A stretch of 64,000 bases of DNA from Microbacterium sp. oral taxon 186 str. F0373 (GCF_000411455.1 NZ_KE150457.1:1390023-1454022), one strand, 5' to 3'; positions 17,811-27,016 are shown, counted from the stretch's first letter. Notes: generated by a model not told the origin, from the sequence alone. Numbers and translations: made by a program.

Positions 17811-18926
17811 TCAGTCCGCGCGGCGCGGCAGTGTCAGCCGAACGAGGAAACCGTCATCGAGAGGATGGGCGTCGAGGGTCCCGCCCAGGATCTCGGCGCG
17901 CTCGCGGAGGCCCCGCAGCCCCAGACCCGCGCCGGGCAGATCGAGAGGGCGCTCGGTCATCGCGCCGTTGGTGATCGTGACGCCGCACGACCGATCGTCC
18001 TGCCAGAACGTGACGGCGACCGGGGAGCCGGGCGCATGCTTGCGCACGTTGGTCAGCGCCTCCTGCACGGTGCGATAGACGGCGCGTTGCGCTGCGGGCC
18101 CCAGATCGTCGGGCAGGGCGCCGGTGACCGCCAACGGCATGCCGGTCGACGCGAGCAGTGAGGGCAGCTCCGCGATCGTCGGCTGCGGCGCAAGCCCGGG
18201 GCTGCGGGTGCCGGCCGCGCGCAGTAGCATGACCATCGAGCGCAGCTCCTCGAGGGTTGTCGAGCTCAAAGACCGGATGGATGCCGCGCCCTCCCGCGCC
18301 GCGGCATCCGTCGCCGTCACCTGGAGAGCGGCCGCCTGCACCGCAATCAGGCTGACCTGATGCGAGACGACATCGTGCATCTCGCGGGCGAGCTGGTTGC
18401 GCTCCTGAGCGAGGACGGTCTGCGCGTACAGCTCACGTTCATGGCGCTTGGTCGCCTCGATCTCCTCGAGACGGGCGTGCAGATCCTCCGTCGTCTGCAG
18501 CAACTGGCCGAGCAGAATGGGCGCCGCCGCGGTTGCCGCCTGGTAAACGAAGGTGACGGCGGTCCAGCTCTGGTCGACGATGAGCTGATCCACGATCGGC
18601 CACCCGATGGCCTCGGCCGCCGCGAACGCCGCGCCGGCCAGAACCAGCAGGCCCCGGGTCCGCGTGCGCGCCGACAGGCTGAACAGAGCGATGACGGGGG
18701 CGGCGAGCACATTCGCGATGAGCGCCGCCGGCAGGGTGAGCACGAATGCCAGCGCCGGCCAGCGCCGCCGCAGCAGCAGTGCGGCACACCCGAGGATGCA
18801 GACACCGAGCGTCAGGGGGTCGTCCGTGTTGGCCGAGAGGTACGCGTCGGCGGCCGCCACGGCGACGGCGAGAAGATCGACGACGATCGGCGGGATCCGC
18901 CGCCACAAAGCCCGTATGGCGTTCAC
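17811..18926 (-). CDS. Two-component sensor histidine kinase (NarL-partner, HisKA_3 type)
   Basis: 371 residues. Roughly four to five hydrophobic segments span residues 13-145, followed by a coiled stretch (TEDLHARLEEIEATKRHERELYAQ). The DHp domain REMHDVVSHQVSLI carries phospho-acceptor His184. The HATPase domain shows EALTNVRKHAPG (N box) and GAGLGLRGLRERAEILGG (G box). There is no large sensor domain, so the signal is probably sensed within the membrane. Its gene overlaps the upstream response-regulator gene by four bases (ATGA), so the pair is coupled. The signal and target genes are not evident. Confidence 0.92.
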   Translation of the reverse strand: MNAIRALWRRIPPIVVDLLAVAVAAADAYLSANTDDPLTLGVCILGCAALLLRRRWPALAFVLTLPAALIANVLAAPVIALFSLSARTRTRGLLVLAGAAFAAAEAIGWPIVDQLIVDQSWTAVTFVYQAATAAAPILLGQLLQTTEDLHARLEEIEATKRHERELYAQTVLAQERNQLAREMHDVVSHQVSLIAVQAAALQVTATDAAAREGAASIRSLSSTTLEELRSMVMLLRAAGTRSPGLAPQPTIAELPSLLASTGMPLAVTGALPDDLGPAAQRAVYRTVQEALTNVRKHAPGSPVAVTFWQDDRSCGVTITNGAMTERPLDLPGAGLGLRGLRERAEILGGTLDAHPLDDGFLVRLTLPRRAD

Positions 18927-19597
18927 ACCGTGTCGCCCCGCTCGGCGCCGTCCTGCGTGTCGAGCAGACCCGCACGCTGCGCTGCGAGCGCCGCCTGCAC
19001 GCGGCCGGCGACGCCCAACTTCGCGAGGATCGCGCTGACGTGGTCTTTGACGGTCCCGGCGCTGAGGTAGAGCCGGCCTCCGATCTCCGCGTTGGACAGC
19101 CCCTCGGCGACGAGGGTGAGCACCTGCTGCTCACGGACGGTGAGCGTCGCGACGCGCTCGGCCTCGGCATCCATCGCCAGGCGGCCGGGCTGCGTGTCGA
19201 GAAGGCGACGCGACGCGCGCGGGGCGAGCACGACGCCGCCGGCGGCGAGAGCGCGCACGTACTGGGCGAGCTGATCGGGCTCGGTGTCCTTGAGCAGAAA
19301 CCCGGAGGCGCCGGCGTTGAGCGCGGCGAGCACGTACTCGTCGGCGTCGAACGTCGTCAGCATCGCGATCGCCGGTCGGTGGGGCAGCGCGCTCAGAACG
19401 TTCAGGAGAGTGAGGCCGTCGACCTGGGGCATGCGGATGTCCAGCAGCAGGACATCGGGCTTCTCGGCTTTGATCACCTCGAGCGCATCGACGCCCGTGG
19501 CGCTGGCGACGACACGGATGTCGGGTGTCGCGTTCAGGATGAGCGTGAAGCCGCTTCGCACGAGCGCTTCATCGTCCACGATGACGACACGGATCAT
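18923..19597 (-). CDS. LuxR/NarL-type response regulator
   Basis: 224 residues from ATG 19597. The receiver domain begins MIRVVIVDDEALVRSGF; the phosphorylation site is Asp53 in LLLDIRMP, with the conserved Thr in MLTTFD and Lys in FLLKDTEP. A C-terminal LuxR helix-turn-helix follows (LTVREQQVLTLVAEGLSNAEIGGRLYLSAGTVKDHVSAIL, about 150-190). A GGGAGG ribosome-binding site lies in front. It is the first gene of the operon with the histidine kinase at 17811-18926. A nearby permease or exporter target is not obvious. Confidence 0.93.
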   Translation of the reverse strand: MIRVVIVDDEALVRSGFTLILNATPDIRVVASATGVDALEVIKAEKPDVLLLDIRMPQVDGLTLLNVLSALPHRPAIAMLTTFDADEYVLAALNAGASGFLLKDTEPDQLAQYVRALAAGGVVLAPRASRRLLDTQPGRLAMDAEAERVATLTVREQQVLTLVAEGLSNAEIGGRLYLSAGTVKDHVSAILAKLGVAGRVQAALAAQRAGLLDTQDGAERGDTV

Positions 19598-19725
19598 CGA
19601 CGCCACCTCCCTCCCTCAGAACCTAGATCATGGTGCCCGCGGCGGCGTTCACATCGATGGACGTTCCGCCATCCGCCGGGAGGGCAACCCGCCGATCGGC
19701 GGGGGCGGATGACACCTGCCGACCG

Positions 19726-21738
19726 ATGCGTCGACGCGCAGACCAGGGTTGGCTCGATGGTGTGAAAACCGTCCTCTTCGCCGTTGCGCGCGCTCTGCTG
19801 CGCCACCCTGTGTCGCTCGCCGTCGCCGCGGGGGCGCTGGGGATGGGAGTCGCCCACGTCACCGCAGCGGGAGAGGTCGCGCTGGACGGGGCGGTCTTCA
19901 GCGTGTTGTCGTGGCTCGGCCTGATCGTGATGCTGGTGATCGTCGAGCGCATGATGGGAAGCGTTCGGGCGGCGCTCGTGGCGGCTGCGGGCACCGCGAC
20001 GGCCGTCCTGCTCGCCTGGGGCGTCTTGTCCACCCTCGCCGCGTTCGGGGAGGAGCTGTCGGTGACGGCCCTGCAGTATCAGCCGTGGGTCCCCTCGGTC
20101 ACGACCGCCCTTCTGGTGACGGTCGCCTCGGGATCGCTGCGTCCCGCGACGCGACGAAGTGTCCGCTGGGCGGCCTTCACGGTCATCGTCGCGATGCTCC
20201 TGGTGAACGGCCATGCCTCCGATCTCGCCCGGGCGGCGGCGGTGCTGCCAGGGCTCGCGGCGGCGGCGTGGTGGGCGCCGTCGGCGGCGGTGCGCCCCTG
20301 GCCGGCCGGAGCACGCAGCACGTGGCGGCGCATCGTCTCGTCCGCGCTCGTCGTCATGGCCAGCGCCCTCGCGCTGGCGGCGGTGACCCCCGACGCCAGC
20401 GGGATCCTGGCTTGGACGGGTGCCGCGGTCGATGCGTCCCTGGCGCCCCTGGCCGCCGCGCTCCTTCTGGTCAGCGCGTTGCTGATCGACCTCGGTCGTG
20501 TCGTGGGCGTCGTGCTCGCCGGGGCCGTGCTCTTCGCGGTCGCTGCGGTGGTGTTCGTCGAGGTGCTGCTCACGCCCTTCGTCGAGGGCGAGCTCTGGTG
20601 GTCCGGAATCAGCGGCGGCGAGATGGAGTGGCAGATCGTCATCGCTCTCGCCGGCGTCCTTCCCGCGCTGGCCGCGCTGATCGTGGTGATCGGCGGGCGT
20701 GCGATCGTCCGGCGCGCGGCTCCGGCAGCGACCGCGGAAGACCGCGCCGCCGCGCGGAACGCCGCGCGAGCCTTCGGAACCGGCACGTTCGCCCACATGG
20801 CGACCTGGGCGGGCAACTCCGTGTGGGTCGGCCCCGACGGTGCGGTGGTCGCGTATCGGGTGCGCGGCGGCGTGGCCATCACGGTCGGCGACCCGATCTG
20901 CACCGACCGCGCCGCCACCATCCGCGCATTCTCCGACTTCTGCGAGCAGCGGGGATGGATGCCGGTCTTCTACAGCGTCCACGCCGAAACCGCTGCCGAT
21001 CTCGCCGGCGCGGGCTGGTCCGCGATGCCCGTCGGCACCGAAGCGGTGCTCACGACCGCCGGTTTCAGCCTCTCCGGCAAGCGGCGCCAGGACCTGCGGA
21101 CCGCCGTCAACCGTGCCGCACGCGAGTCGGTCGATGCCGTGTGGACTCGTTACGTCGATCTCGACGGAGCTGCGCGTGCGCAGGTCGACCTCATCTGCGG
21201 GCGCTGGGCCCAGGACAAAGCACTTCCGGAAATGGGCTTCACGCTCGGGGGTCTTGCCGAACTGAAGGACGAAGAGGTGCGCCTGATGCTCGTCATCGGC
21301 GCCGACGGCCACGTCCACGCCGTCACGAGCTGGCTTCCCCGTCGCCGCGCGGGCGTCGTCGTGGGATGGACGCTGGATGTCATGCGCCGCGCCGACGCGG
21401 CCATGCCGGGAGCGATGGAGTTCGCGATCGTGTCGACCATCCGGCAGGCGGAGGCCGACGGCATCCCGACGATCAGCCTGTCCGGTACGCCGCTCGCTCC
21501 GCACGAGGGCGCCGTGCCCGGGCGGCTCTCGCGCCGGGTGGTGCGCGCGCTGGAGCCGGCCTACGGGTTCTCCTCGTTGGAGAGGTTCAAGGCGAAGTTC
21601 GGTGCCGAGCATCGGCCGCTGTGGATGTGCTACCCCGAGGGTCTCCAGCTCGGGCGCATCGGATCGGCCCTGGTGCGCGCCTATGTTCCCGGCCTGCGCC
21701 TGCGCGGAATCGTCGCGACGCTGAAGGCGATGGCGTGA
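19726..21738 (+). CDS. MprF-like integral membrane protein with phosphatidylglycerol lysyltransferase C-terminal domain (DUF2156)
   Basis: 670 residues from ATG 19726. The N-terminal 350 residues hold about eight to ten membrane helices, and the C-terminal 300 residues form a cytoplasmic LPG-synthase/DUF2156 (GNAT-fold) domain, marked by NSVWVGPDGAVVAYRVRGGVAITVGDPI, GKRRQDLRTAVNRA and FSSLERFKAKFGAEHRPLWMCYP. MprF enzymes transfer an aminoacyl group to phosphatidylglycerol. This stand-alone actinobacterial version could do that or a related acylation; the substrate is uncertain. Upstream in-frame starts exist, so the first residues are tentative. The antiporter gene follows after seven bases, implying an operon. 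Confidence 0.82.
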   Translation: MRRRADQGWLDGVKTVLFAVARALLRHPVSLAVAAGALGMGVAHVTAAGEVALDGAVFSVLSWLGLIVMLVIVERMMGSVRAALVAAAGTATAVLLAWGVLSTLAAFGEELSVTALQYQPWVPSVTTALLVTVASGSLRPATRRSVRWAAFTVIVAMLLVNGHASDLARAAAVLPGLAAAAWWAPSAAVRPWPAGARSTWRRIVSSALVVMASALALAAVTPDASGILAWTGAAVDASLAPLAAALLLVSALLIDLGRVVGVVLAGAVLFAVAAVVFVEVLLTPFVEGELWWSGISGGEMEWQIVIALAGVLPALAALIVVIGGRAIVRRAAPAATAEDRAAARNAARAFGTGTFAHMATWAGNSVWVGPDGAVVAYRVRGGVAITVGDPICTDRAATIRAFSDFCEQRGWMPVFYSVHAETAADLAGAGWSAMPVGTEAVLTTAGFSLSGKRRQDLRTAVNRAARESVDAVWTRYVDLDGAARAQVDLICGRWAQDKALPEMGFTLGGLAELKDEEVRLMLVIGADGHVHAVTSWLPRRRAGVVVGWTLDVMRRADAAMPGAMEFAIVSTIRQAEADGIPTISLSGTPLAPHEGAVPGRLSRRVVRALEPAYGFSSLERFKAKFGAEHRPLWMCYPEGLQLGRIGSALVRAYVPGLRLRGIVATLKAMA

Positions 21739-21745
21739 GGGCACT

Positions 21746-23005
21746 GTGCTGACGACCTTCCTGCTCGTCACCGGTGTCGCGCTGCTGATCTGGTCGCTGT
21801 GGAGCCGGACGTTTCGGCGAGCGACGGTGAACGGGCCGATCGTGATGACCGGGCTCGGTCTGATCGCCGGGGCCGTGCTGCCCACCCAGGGCATCCTCTT
21901 CATGGAGTCGAAAGCGACGCTCTTCCTCGCGGAGATCGTCCTCGCGTTCTTGCTGTTCGTCGATGCGCTGGACGTGCGCGGGTCGGTGCGTTCGCAGTTC
22001 ACGGGCGTGCCGGCGCGCCTGCTCGGGATCGGGTTGCCCCTGTCGCTCGTGCTCGTTCTGGCGGTCGGGTTGGTTCTCCCGCTCGGCCTGTCGGTCGCCG
22101 TCGTGCTGGCCATCGCGTGCATCTCAGTGCCCGCCGACTTCTCGCCGGAGACGTCGCTCGTCCGCGACGAGCGGATACCCGCGCGCGTGCGGCGTTGGCT
22201 CAGTGTCGAGAGCGGCTACAACGACGGCCTCGTCTCTCCGCTCCTGCTCGCCGCGCTCGCATTCGCCTCGGCGGGAACCACGGGCGACGCCGGGCGCGCC
22301 TTCGCCGTCGCGGCCCCCGCCGGGCTCATCGCCGTGCTCGTCGGTGCCGCGGTGGGCGCAGCGATCGGCGGCGTGACCCGCTTCGCCGACGAGCGCGGGT
22401 GGACCGAGCCGCAGAGCATGCGCATCGCCTTTATCGCCGCTCCGCTCATCGTCTTCGCGGCGACGGTGATGCTCCACGGCAACGGCTTCGTCGCGGTGTT
22501 CGTCGCCGGTATCGCCATCCGGCTAACACGCGGGGAGAAGGGGCTCGACCGCGCTGAGCTCACGCTGTTGGAGGATGTGTCGTGGCTGACCAATCTGCTG
22601 CTGTGGCTGGCCTTCGGCTTCGCCGCCGTCGTGCTGCTGAGCGAGACATATGACTGGTGGCCGGCGATCGCCCTGGCGCTCGTCGCGCTCACCATCGGGC
22701 GGATCATCCCCGTCGGCATCGCCCTGCTCGGAAGCGAGGCATCTCGCCAGGAGCGGATCTTCGTCGCGGCGGTGGGGCCGCGCGGCGCGGCATCCATCGT
22801 GTTCGGGCTCATCGCCGCGAACGCCCTGCCCGGCGAGCAGGGGTTTCTCGTGCTGGCGGCGACCTGCATGGTCGTGCTGGGAAGCGTCGCGATCCACGGG
22901 ATCGGCGGGCCTCTGCTCGTTCGGCGCCTGTGGGGAGCACGCGCAGCGGATGCCGCACCGCCCCCGGTAGGTGCCGCGGCGGCATCCGTCAAGCCCCCGG
23001 CGTGA
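21746..23005 (+). CDS. CPA1-type cation:proton antiporter
   Basis: 419 residues with about 12 membrane helices. The family core is visible in ACISVPADFSPETSLVRDERIPARVRRWLSVESGYNDGLVSPLLL. The ESGYND block matches the ExGxND motif of NhaP/NhaK-type sodium or potassium/proton antiporters. The usual ALxATDP motif is replaced by CISVPADFSP, so the first acidic ion-binding position is unusual here. It starts at GTG 21746, seven bases after the MprF-like gene, and is probably co-expressed with it. Together they suggest envelope charge and ion homeostasis. Confidence 0.85.
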   Translation: MLTTFLLVTGVALLIWSLWSRTFRRATVNGPIVMTGLGLIAGAVLPTQGILFMESKATLFLAEIVLAFLLFVDALDVRGSVRSQFTGVPARLLGIGLPLSLVLVLAVGLVLPLGLSVAVVLAIACISVPADFSPETSLVRDERIPARVRRWLSVESGYNDGLVSPLLLAALAFASAGTTGDAGRAFAVAAPAGLIAVLVGAAVGAAIGGVTRFADERGWTEPQSMRIAFIAAPLIVFAATVMLHGNGFVAVFVAGIAIRLTRGEKGLDRAELTLLEDVSWLTNLLLWLAFGFAAVVLLSETYDWWPAIALALVALTIGRIIPVGIALLGSEASRQERIFVAAVGPRGAASIVFGLIAANALPGEQGFLVLAATCMVVLGSVAIHGIGGPLLVRRLWGARAADAAPPPVGAAAASVKPPA

Positions 23006-23042
23006 TCCGGTGATGTGCGCGAGGCGGGGGTGGAGGCGCACC

Positions 23043-23326
23043 ATGACCATCGACACCACGCCGTCCCGTCGCGCTGAGCGACCGGAGGAGGGCCATCGAC
23101 CCGGTCCCGGTGCGGACGCTCCCGCCGCCGGCGCAGACGAGGCGTATCGGCTGGTCATCGACGATATCGACCGCTACCGCGTCATCGCCGACGGCCTTGT
23201 CGTCGGGTACGTCGACGTGGTCGGTGCCGTCTTCGTGGCGCTCGCGGGTCCTATGCGCAGGCGACCGAGGTGCACCAGGCTCTCGTGCTCGAGGACGCGC
23301 TCGCAGCTCTCATGAGTCGGCGGTAA
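23043..23326 (+). pseudogene. Small hypothetical protein with a probable C-terminal frameshift
   Basis: Read from ATG 23043 the frame gives an acidic N-terminus, then AYRLVIDDIDRYRVIADG and VVGYVDVVGAVFVALAG, and stops at 23315 with an Arg/Cys/Ser-rich tail (RRRPRCTRLSCSRTRS) unlike the rest. From about 23246 another frame continues sensibly as GSYAQATEVHQALVLEDALAALMSRR and ends at the TAA 23324-23326. Joining the two gives a uniform protein of about 94 residues with a beta-alpha ending. So a one-base change near 23240-23250 (true or sequencing) is likely. The family is unknown to me. Its 3' end overlaps the convergent phzF-like gene. Confidence 0.6.
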
Positions 23327-24188
23327 CGCGCGGGCGGGTGGCGTCCGTCATCGGCACGGCGACGCCGGAGACGCGGACGCGCCCCGTCGCCGGAATGTCG
23401 ACGACGAGCAGGCCGGGGCGACCGACGTGCAGGCCCTGCTCGATCGCGACGCGTGCCGGCACGCGCACGGCGTCGAGCTCGCGCAGGTAGGCGCCCAGTG
23501 CGGCGGCCGCGGAGCCGGTGGCGGGGTCTTCGGTGATCCGCCCGACGGGGAACAGGTTGCGCACGGTGAAACGATCCTCCGCCACGCGGTGCGCGACGGT
23601 GATCGTCGCGGGCCAACCGCGCGCATCCATGAGGGCCCGCACGCGGTGTGGGTCGAACGTGAACGCATCGAAGCGGGTGCGGTCGGCCAGCACGATGACC
23701 GGATGCGGATTGCCCGCATCGGCGATGCGCGGTGGCAGCGTCGAGTCGAGCTCGTCGCTGCTGAGCCCGAGCAGCAGGAGGATCGCGTCCCGGTCATCGG
23801 GATCGAGGGCGCGCACGGAGGTCGGAGCGCTCGTGAAGGCCGCGCGGATGCCGCCGGCGCCGCGTTCGATCTCGATGCGGATGTCGCCGACGGGGGTGTC
23901 GAAGACGATGGCATCGGCGTCGCTGCGCTCGGCCAGGGCAACGGCCGTGGCGATCGTGGCGTGCCCGCAGAACGGCACTTCGGCGATGGGGGAGAAGTAG
24001 CGCACCGCGCGCGCCCCGTCCTCGCGCATCCCGGTCACGAAGGCGGTCTCGGCGAAGTCGACCTCGGCGGCGATCCGCTGGATGTCGGCATCGTCCAGCC
24101 CGCCGGCATCGAGCACCACGCCCGCCGGGTTGCCGCCGGCGGGGTCAGAGCTGAAGGCGGTGTAGCGGAGGATCTCGGGTGCGGCCAT
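23310..24188 (-). CDS. PhzF family epimerase/isomerase-like protein
   Basis: 292 residues with the two-lobed PhzF fold. The N-lobe has PAGGNPAGVVLDAGGL and DFAETAFV with the family catalytic Glu, then FCGHATIATAVAL. The C-lobe has NPHPVIVLAD, and DPATGSAAAALGAYL is the family signature. PhzF of phenazine synthesis isomerises a dihydroanthranilate; most homologues, including this lone gene, have no known substrate, and no other phenazine genes are here. ATG 24188 is six bases from TAGCCT, so it is probably leaderless. The TDT transporter gene ends ten bases upstream on the same strand. Confidence 0.9.
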   Translation of the reverse strand: MAAPEILRYTAFSSDPAGGNPAGVVLDAGGLDDADIQRIAAEVDFAETAFVTGMREDGARAVRYFSPIAEVPFCGHATIATAVALAERSDADAIVFDTPVGDIRIEIERGAGGIRAAFTSAPTSVRALDPDDRDAILLLLGLSSDELDSTLPPRIADAGNPHPVIVLADRTRFDAFTFDPHRVRALMDARGWPATITVAHRVAEDRFTVRNLFPVGRITEDPATGSAAAALGAYLRELDAVRVPARVAIEQGLHVGRPGLLVVDIPATGRVRVSGVAVPMTDATRPRVTADS

Positions 24189-24197
24189 CCTCTCAGG

Positions 24198-25355
24198 CTA
24201 CGGGCGCGCCAAGCCGGTCGGGGCCGGTGCCGAGGATGCCGCGGGGACGAGCAGTCGCCCGGTGACGATCGCGCCATGGAAGGTGCGTGCCGCGACCGTG
24301 AACCATGCCGCCAGCAGCAGGGCGAACAGCGCGTACGCCATGATCGCGAGCATCGTCGAGCCGGTGTGCAGCGCCAGGCCGCTCGCCGCCGTGACGCAGG
24401 TGCCGACGGGGAAGGTGAACGACCACCATGTCAGGGTGAACGGCAGGCCGGCGCGCGCGGTGCGCACCGTGATCGCCGCCGCGATCGCGAGCCACAGCAG
24501 GGCGAATCCGAAGACCGGAACGCCCAGCACGACCGCCGCGGCGGTCACGGTGGCGGCTCCGCTCGCTCCGACGGCGGCGGGCGCGTGGGTGGCCAATAGG
24601 TTCGCCGCCGTGACCGACTGACCGAGCGGCCCCAGAACGATCCACAGGGTGGGCACCATCACCGGCGCGGGGAGTTTGTGCTGGGCCAGCCGGGACCACA
24701 GCTGGGGAAGGATCGCCAGCGTCGACAGGAAGGCCACGCCGACCATGAGTCCGCAGGCCACCAGCATCGTCAGGCGCGCCTGTCCCGCAGGCAGATGCTC
24801 GATCAGCAGAGCTCCGGTCGCCGCCGACACCATCGGCGGCACGACGGGCATCAACCATCCGCCGAAGGCGGCGTCGGCCGTCGCCTCGTGCCGAGTGAAC
24901 TGGAGGTAGGGGATCGCCACCGCCGTCGCGAGCCCGAGGATGGTTCCGGCCGTCCAGAGCACCGCGTCGACGGCGACGGCCAGTGTCTCGCCGAGAATCG
25001 ACGCGCCGACCAGGACGGCGCCTGCGCCCACGGTCAGCAGCGCCATCGCCGGGGCGCCGTAGAAGTGCGCGATCACCGGGTGCAGGTGATGGCTGCGTGC
25101 GATCTCGGGGAACCATGCCGCGTGCAGCGCCGACGCGATGAGGAGCACGATGAGCAGCGCCGCGGCGACCAGCCATGCGGCCAGGGCGAGCACCCGCAGC
25201 GCCGAGGTTGAGCCGGGAAGCGTCGCTGCCGCCGTGGCGACGATGCCGGTACCCATGACGGAGGCGAACCAGTTGGGCGTGATCGCCGACACGAGCATCC
25301 GCCCGCCGGGGACATCGCGGAACAGGCGTCGTGTGCGTGGAGTCGACATCGTCAT
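24198..25355 (-). CDS. TDT/SLAC1 family transporter (TehA-like)
   Basis: 385 residues with ten predicted helices, opening with SAITPNWFASVMGTGIVATAAATLPG, the signature of the tellurite-resistance/C4-dicarboxylate transporter family. FTLTWWSFTFPVGTCVTAASGLALHTGS is the second conserved block. Family members pass small anions such as malate, sulfite, nitrate or chloride; the substrate here is unknown. The gene diverges from a LysR-type regulator 84 bases away, which probably controls it. ATG 25355 is used; ATG 25349 in frame is an alternative. Confidence 0.88.
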   Translation of the reverse strand: MTMSTPRTRRLFRDVPGGRMLVSAITPNWFASVMGTGIVATAAATLPGSTSALRVLALAAWLVAAALLIVLLIASALHAAWFPEIARSHHLHPVIAHFYGAPAMALLTVGAGAVLVGASILGETLAVAVDAVLWTAGTILGLATAVAIPYLQFTRHEATADAAFGGWLMPVVPPMVSAATGALLIEHLPAGQARLTMLVACGLMVGVAFLSTLAILPQLWSRLAQHKLPAPVMVPTLWIVLGPLGQSVTAANLLATHAPAAVGASGAATVTAAAVVLGVPVFGFALLWLAIAAAITVRTARAGLPFTLTWWSFTFPVGTCVTAASGLALHTGSTMLAIMAYALFALLLAAWFTVAARTFHGAIVTGRLLVPAASSAPAPTGLARP

Positions 25356-25439
25356 GTCACCAGCGTCGTGGGCTCTGCGCTGCCGCGGAAGAGCCGTATC
25401 TTTGGCAGGGTACAAACTCGGCTTGTGGCTGGAGGGTTC

Positions 25440-26339
25440 GTGGTCGACATTGAGGCGCTGCGTCTTCTGACGGCACTCGCCGACACCGGCAGTCTGACGG
25501 CGGCGGGGCGCCGTCTGGGCGTGACCCAGCAGGCCGCGTCTGCGCGGTTGCGGGCGCTGGAGGGCGACGTCGGTGCGGTGCTGGTCGAGCGTTCTGCGCG
25601 CGGCTCGCGGCTCACGCGCGTGGGCGAGCTGGTCGAGGGGTGGGGTCGGGAGGTGATGGCCGCCGCCGACCGCTTCGACGAGTCGGTCGGCGCGTTGCGG
25701 GAGCGGCGCCGGGGGACGTTGCGGGTCGCCGCCAGCCTCACGGTCGCCGAGCACCTGCTGCCCGCGTGGGTGGCGGCGTGGCGGGAGCGGGACCCGGCGG
25801 CGCCGGGCGTTCGGCTGGATGCCGAGAACAGCGCTGCCGTCATCGCTCGGGTGCGCCGCGGCGGTGCGGATCTCGGCTTCATCGAGACCCCGGATATGCC
25901 GACGGACCTGCGGAACGTCGTGATCGCGCGGGACGAGATCGTGATCGTGGTCTCGCCGTCGCACCCATGGGCACAGCGGCGCCGCCTCGATCCGGCGGAG
26001 GTCGCCGGCACCGCGTTGGTGCTGCGGGAGCGCGGCAGCGGCACGCGCCGCGCTCTGGAAGCGGCGCTGGATGCCGCGGGCACCCCCCTGACGGCGGCTC
26101 CCGCGGCGGAACTGCCCTCCTCGTCGGCCGTGCGCACGACCGCGGCCACCGGCTTCGCGCCGGCCGCGGTCAGCGCGCTCGCCGTGCGCGACGATCTCCA
26201 CTCGGGGCGCCTCGTCCGCGTCGAGATGGACGGTGAGGTGATCACGCGCCCGGTCGCGGCCGTCTGGGCCGGTCGCGAGCCCGAGCCCGCGGCATCCCGC
26301 CTGCTCGCCGTCATCGCCGACACGCTCGGTATCGGCTGA
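25440..26339 (+). CDS. LysR family transcriptional regulator
   Basis: 299 residues. The N-terminal winged helix (IEALRLLTALADTGSLTAAGRRLGVTQQAASARLRALE) is typical. The C-terminal type 2 periplasmic-binding-like effector domain has LRVAASLTVAEHLLPAWVAAWRE and GGADLGFIE. The start is GTG 25440, preceded by GGAGG (25431-25435) at four bases. A longer frame to 25368 exists but would cover the intergenic region. Divergent placement from the TDT transporter is the usual arrangement of a LysR regulator and its target; TACAAA at 25410-25415 may be part of its promoter. Confidence 0.92.
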   Translation: MVDIEALRLLTALADTGSLTAAGRRLGVTQQAASARLRALEGDVGAVLVERSARGSRLTRVGELVEGWGREVMAAADRFDESVGALRERRRGTLRVAASLTVAEHLLPAWVAAWRERDPAAPGVRLDAENSAAVIARVRRGGADLGFIETPDMPTDLRNVVIARDEIVIVVSPSHPWAQRRRLDPAEVAGTALVLRERGSGTRRALEAALDAAGTPLTAAPAAELPSSSAVRTTAATGFAPAAVSALAVRDDLHSGRLVRVEMDGEVITRPVAAVWAGREPEPAASRLLAVIADTLGIG

Positions 26340-26348
26340 CCGCTGCGC

Positions 26349-26966
26349 TCAGCGCGGTGGTTGCAGCAGGCGCCCGAACGTGCGGAGGGTCTCGCTGAGT
26401 CCGATCGACGGCTCGAGCAGCCACTGGATCTGCAGGCCGTCGGAGGCGGCGATCAAGAGCGCCGCGAGGTCCTCGGCGGGGACGTCGTCGCGGATGTCGC
26501 CATCGGCCTGCTGCCGACGAAACGATGACGTGAGCTCGTCGCGCACGCGCTCGAAGCGGGCCGAGAAGAACTCTCGGCCGACGTCGTTGCCCGCCTCCAG
26601 CGAGGCCGCCAGCAGCGTCGTATACAGCTGGACCAGTCCCGGCACGTCGACGTTCGCGATCGCCGCAGCGATCATCGTGTCGACGCCGGGGGTGACGATC
26701 GGGTCCGCAGCGGCGTTGCGCCGGATCTCGGCATGCGCGTAGACGGCGACCAGCAGCTGCTCCCGAGAGTCGAAGTAGTGCAGCAGAGCGGCATGCGAGA
26801 CGCCGATCGCCTCGGCGATGCGACGCAGCGACGTGCCGTCGGCCCCGCGCTCGCGGAACACCTCGATCGCGCGGTCCAGGATCTCCTGGCGCCGCGCCAC
26901 CCCCTTCGGCTGCAGGCCGCGGCGCCCGATCACCGCCTCGTCGCCCGTGCCGTCCGTCGTGCTCAC
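26349..26966 (-). CDS. TetR family transcriptional regulator
   Basis: 205 residues. The N-terminal HTH (RRQEILDRAIEVFRERGADGTSLRRIAEAIGVSHAALLHYFDSREQLL) is canonical, and the ligand domain is all-alpha. GTG 26966 is seven bases from TAGGTT (26979 down to 26974), fitting a leaderless start. It diverges from the sugar isomerase/dehydrogenase pair, with a 20-bp palindrome (26997-27016) between them as the likely operator. By arrangement it represses that operon and possibly itself. The inducer is unknown but could be a sugar or glycoside metabolite. Confidence 0.92.
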   Translation of the reverse strand: MSTTDGTGDEAVIGRRGLQPKGVARRQEILDRAIEVFRERGADGTSLRRIAEAIGVSHAALLHYFDSREQLLVAVYAHAEIRRNAAADPIVTPGVDTMIAAAIANVDVPGLVQLYTTLLAASLEAGNDVGREFFSARFERVRDELTSSFRRQQADGDIRDDVPAEDLAALLIAASDGLQIQWLLEPSIGLSETLRTFGRLLQPPR

Positions 26967-26996
26967 GGCATCCAACCTAGCCGATCCTCGAAGAAG

Positions 26997-27016
26997 AAAC
27001 CTCCATGTGGAGGTTT
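26997..27016. promoter_or_regulatory. Palindromic TetR-type operator
   Basis: AAACCTCCATGTGGAGGTTT has two 9-bp arms (AAACCTCCA and TGGAGGTTT) around a TG centre. It stands between the divergent TetR and isomerase genes. An extended -10-like TGTGATACC follows it on the plus strand, so bound repressor would block the isomerase promoter. Confidence 0.7.

Noticed and set aside
19594..22122. 840-codon minus-strand frame opposite the MprF-like gene
   Set aside because: His/Arg/Asp-rich repeats typical of antisense frames; the membrane protein on the plus strand explains the coding pattern.
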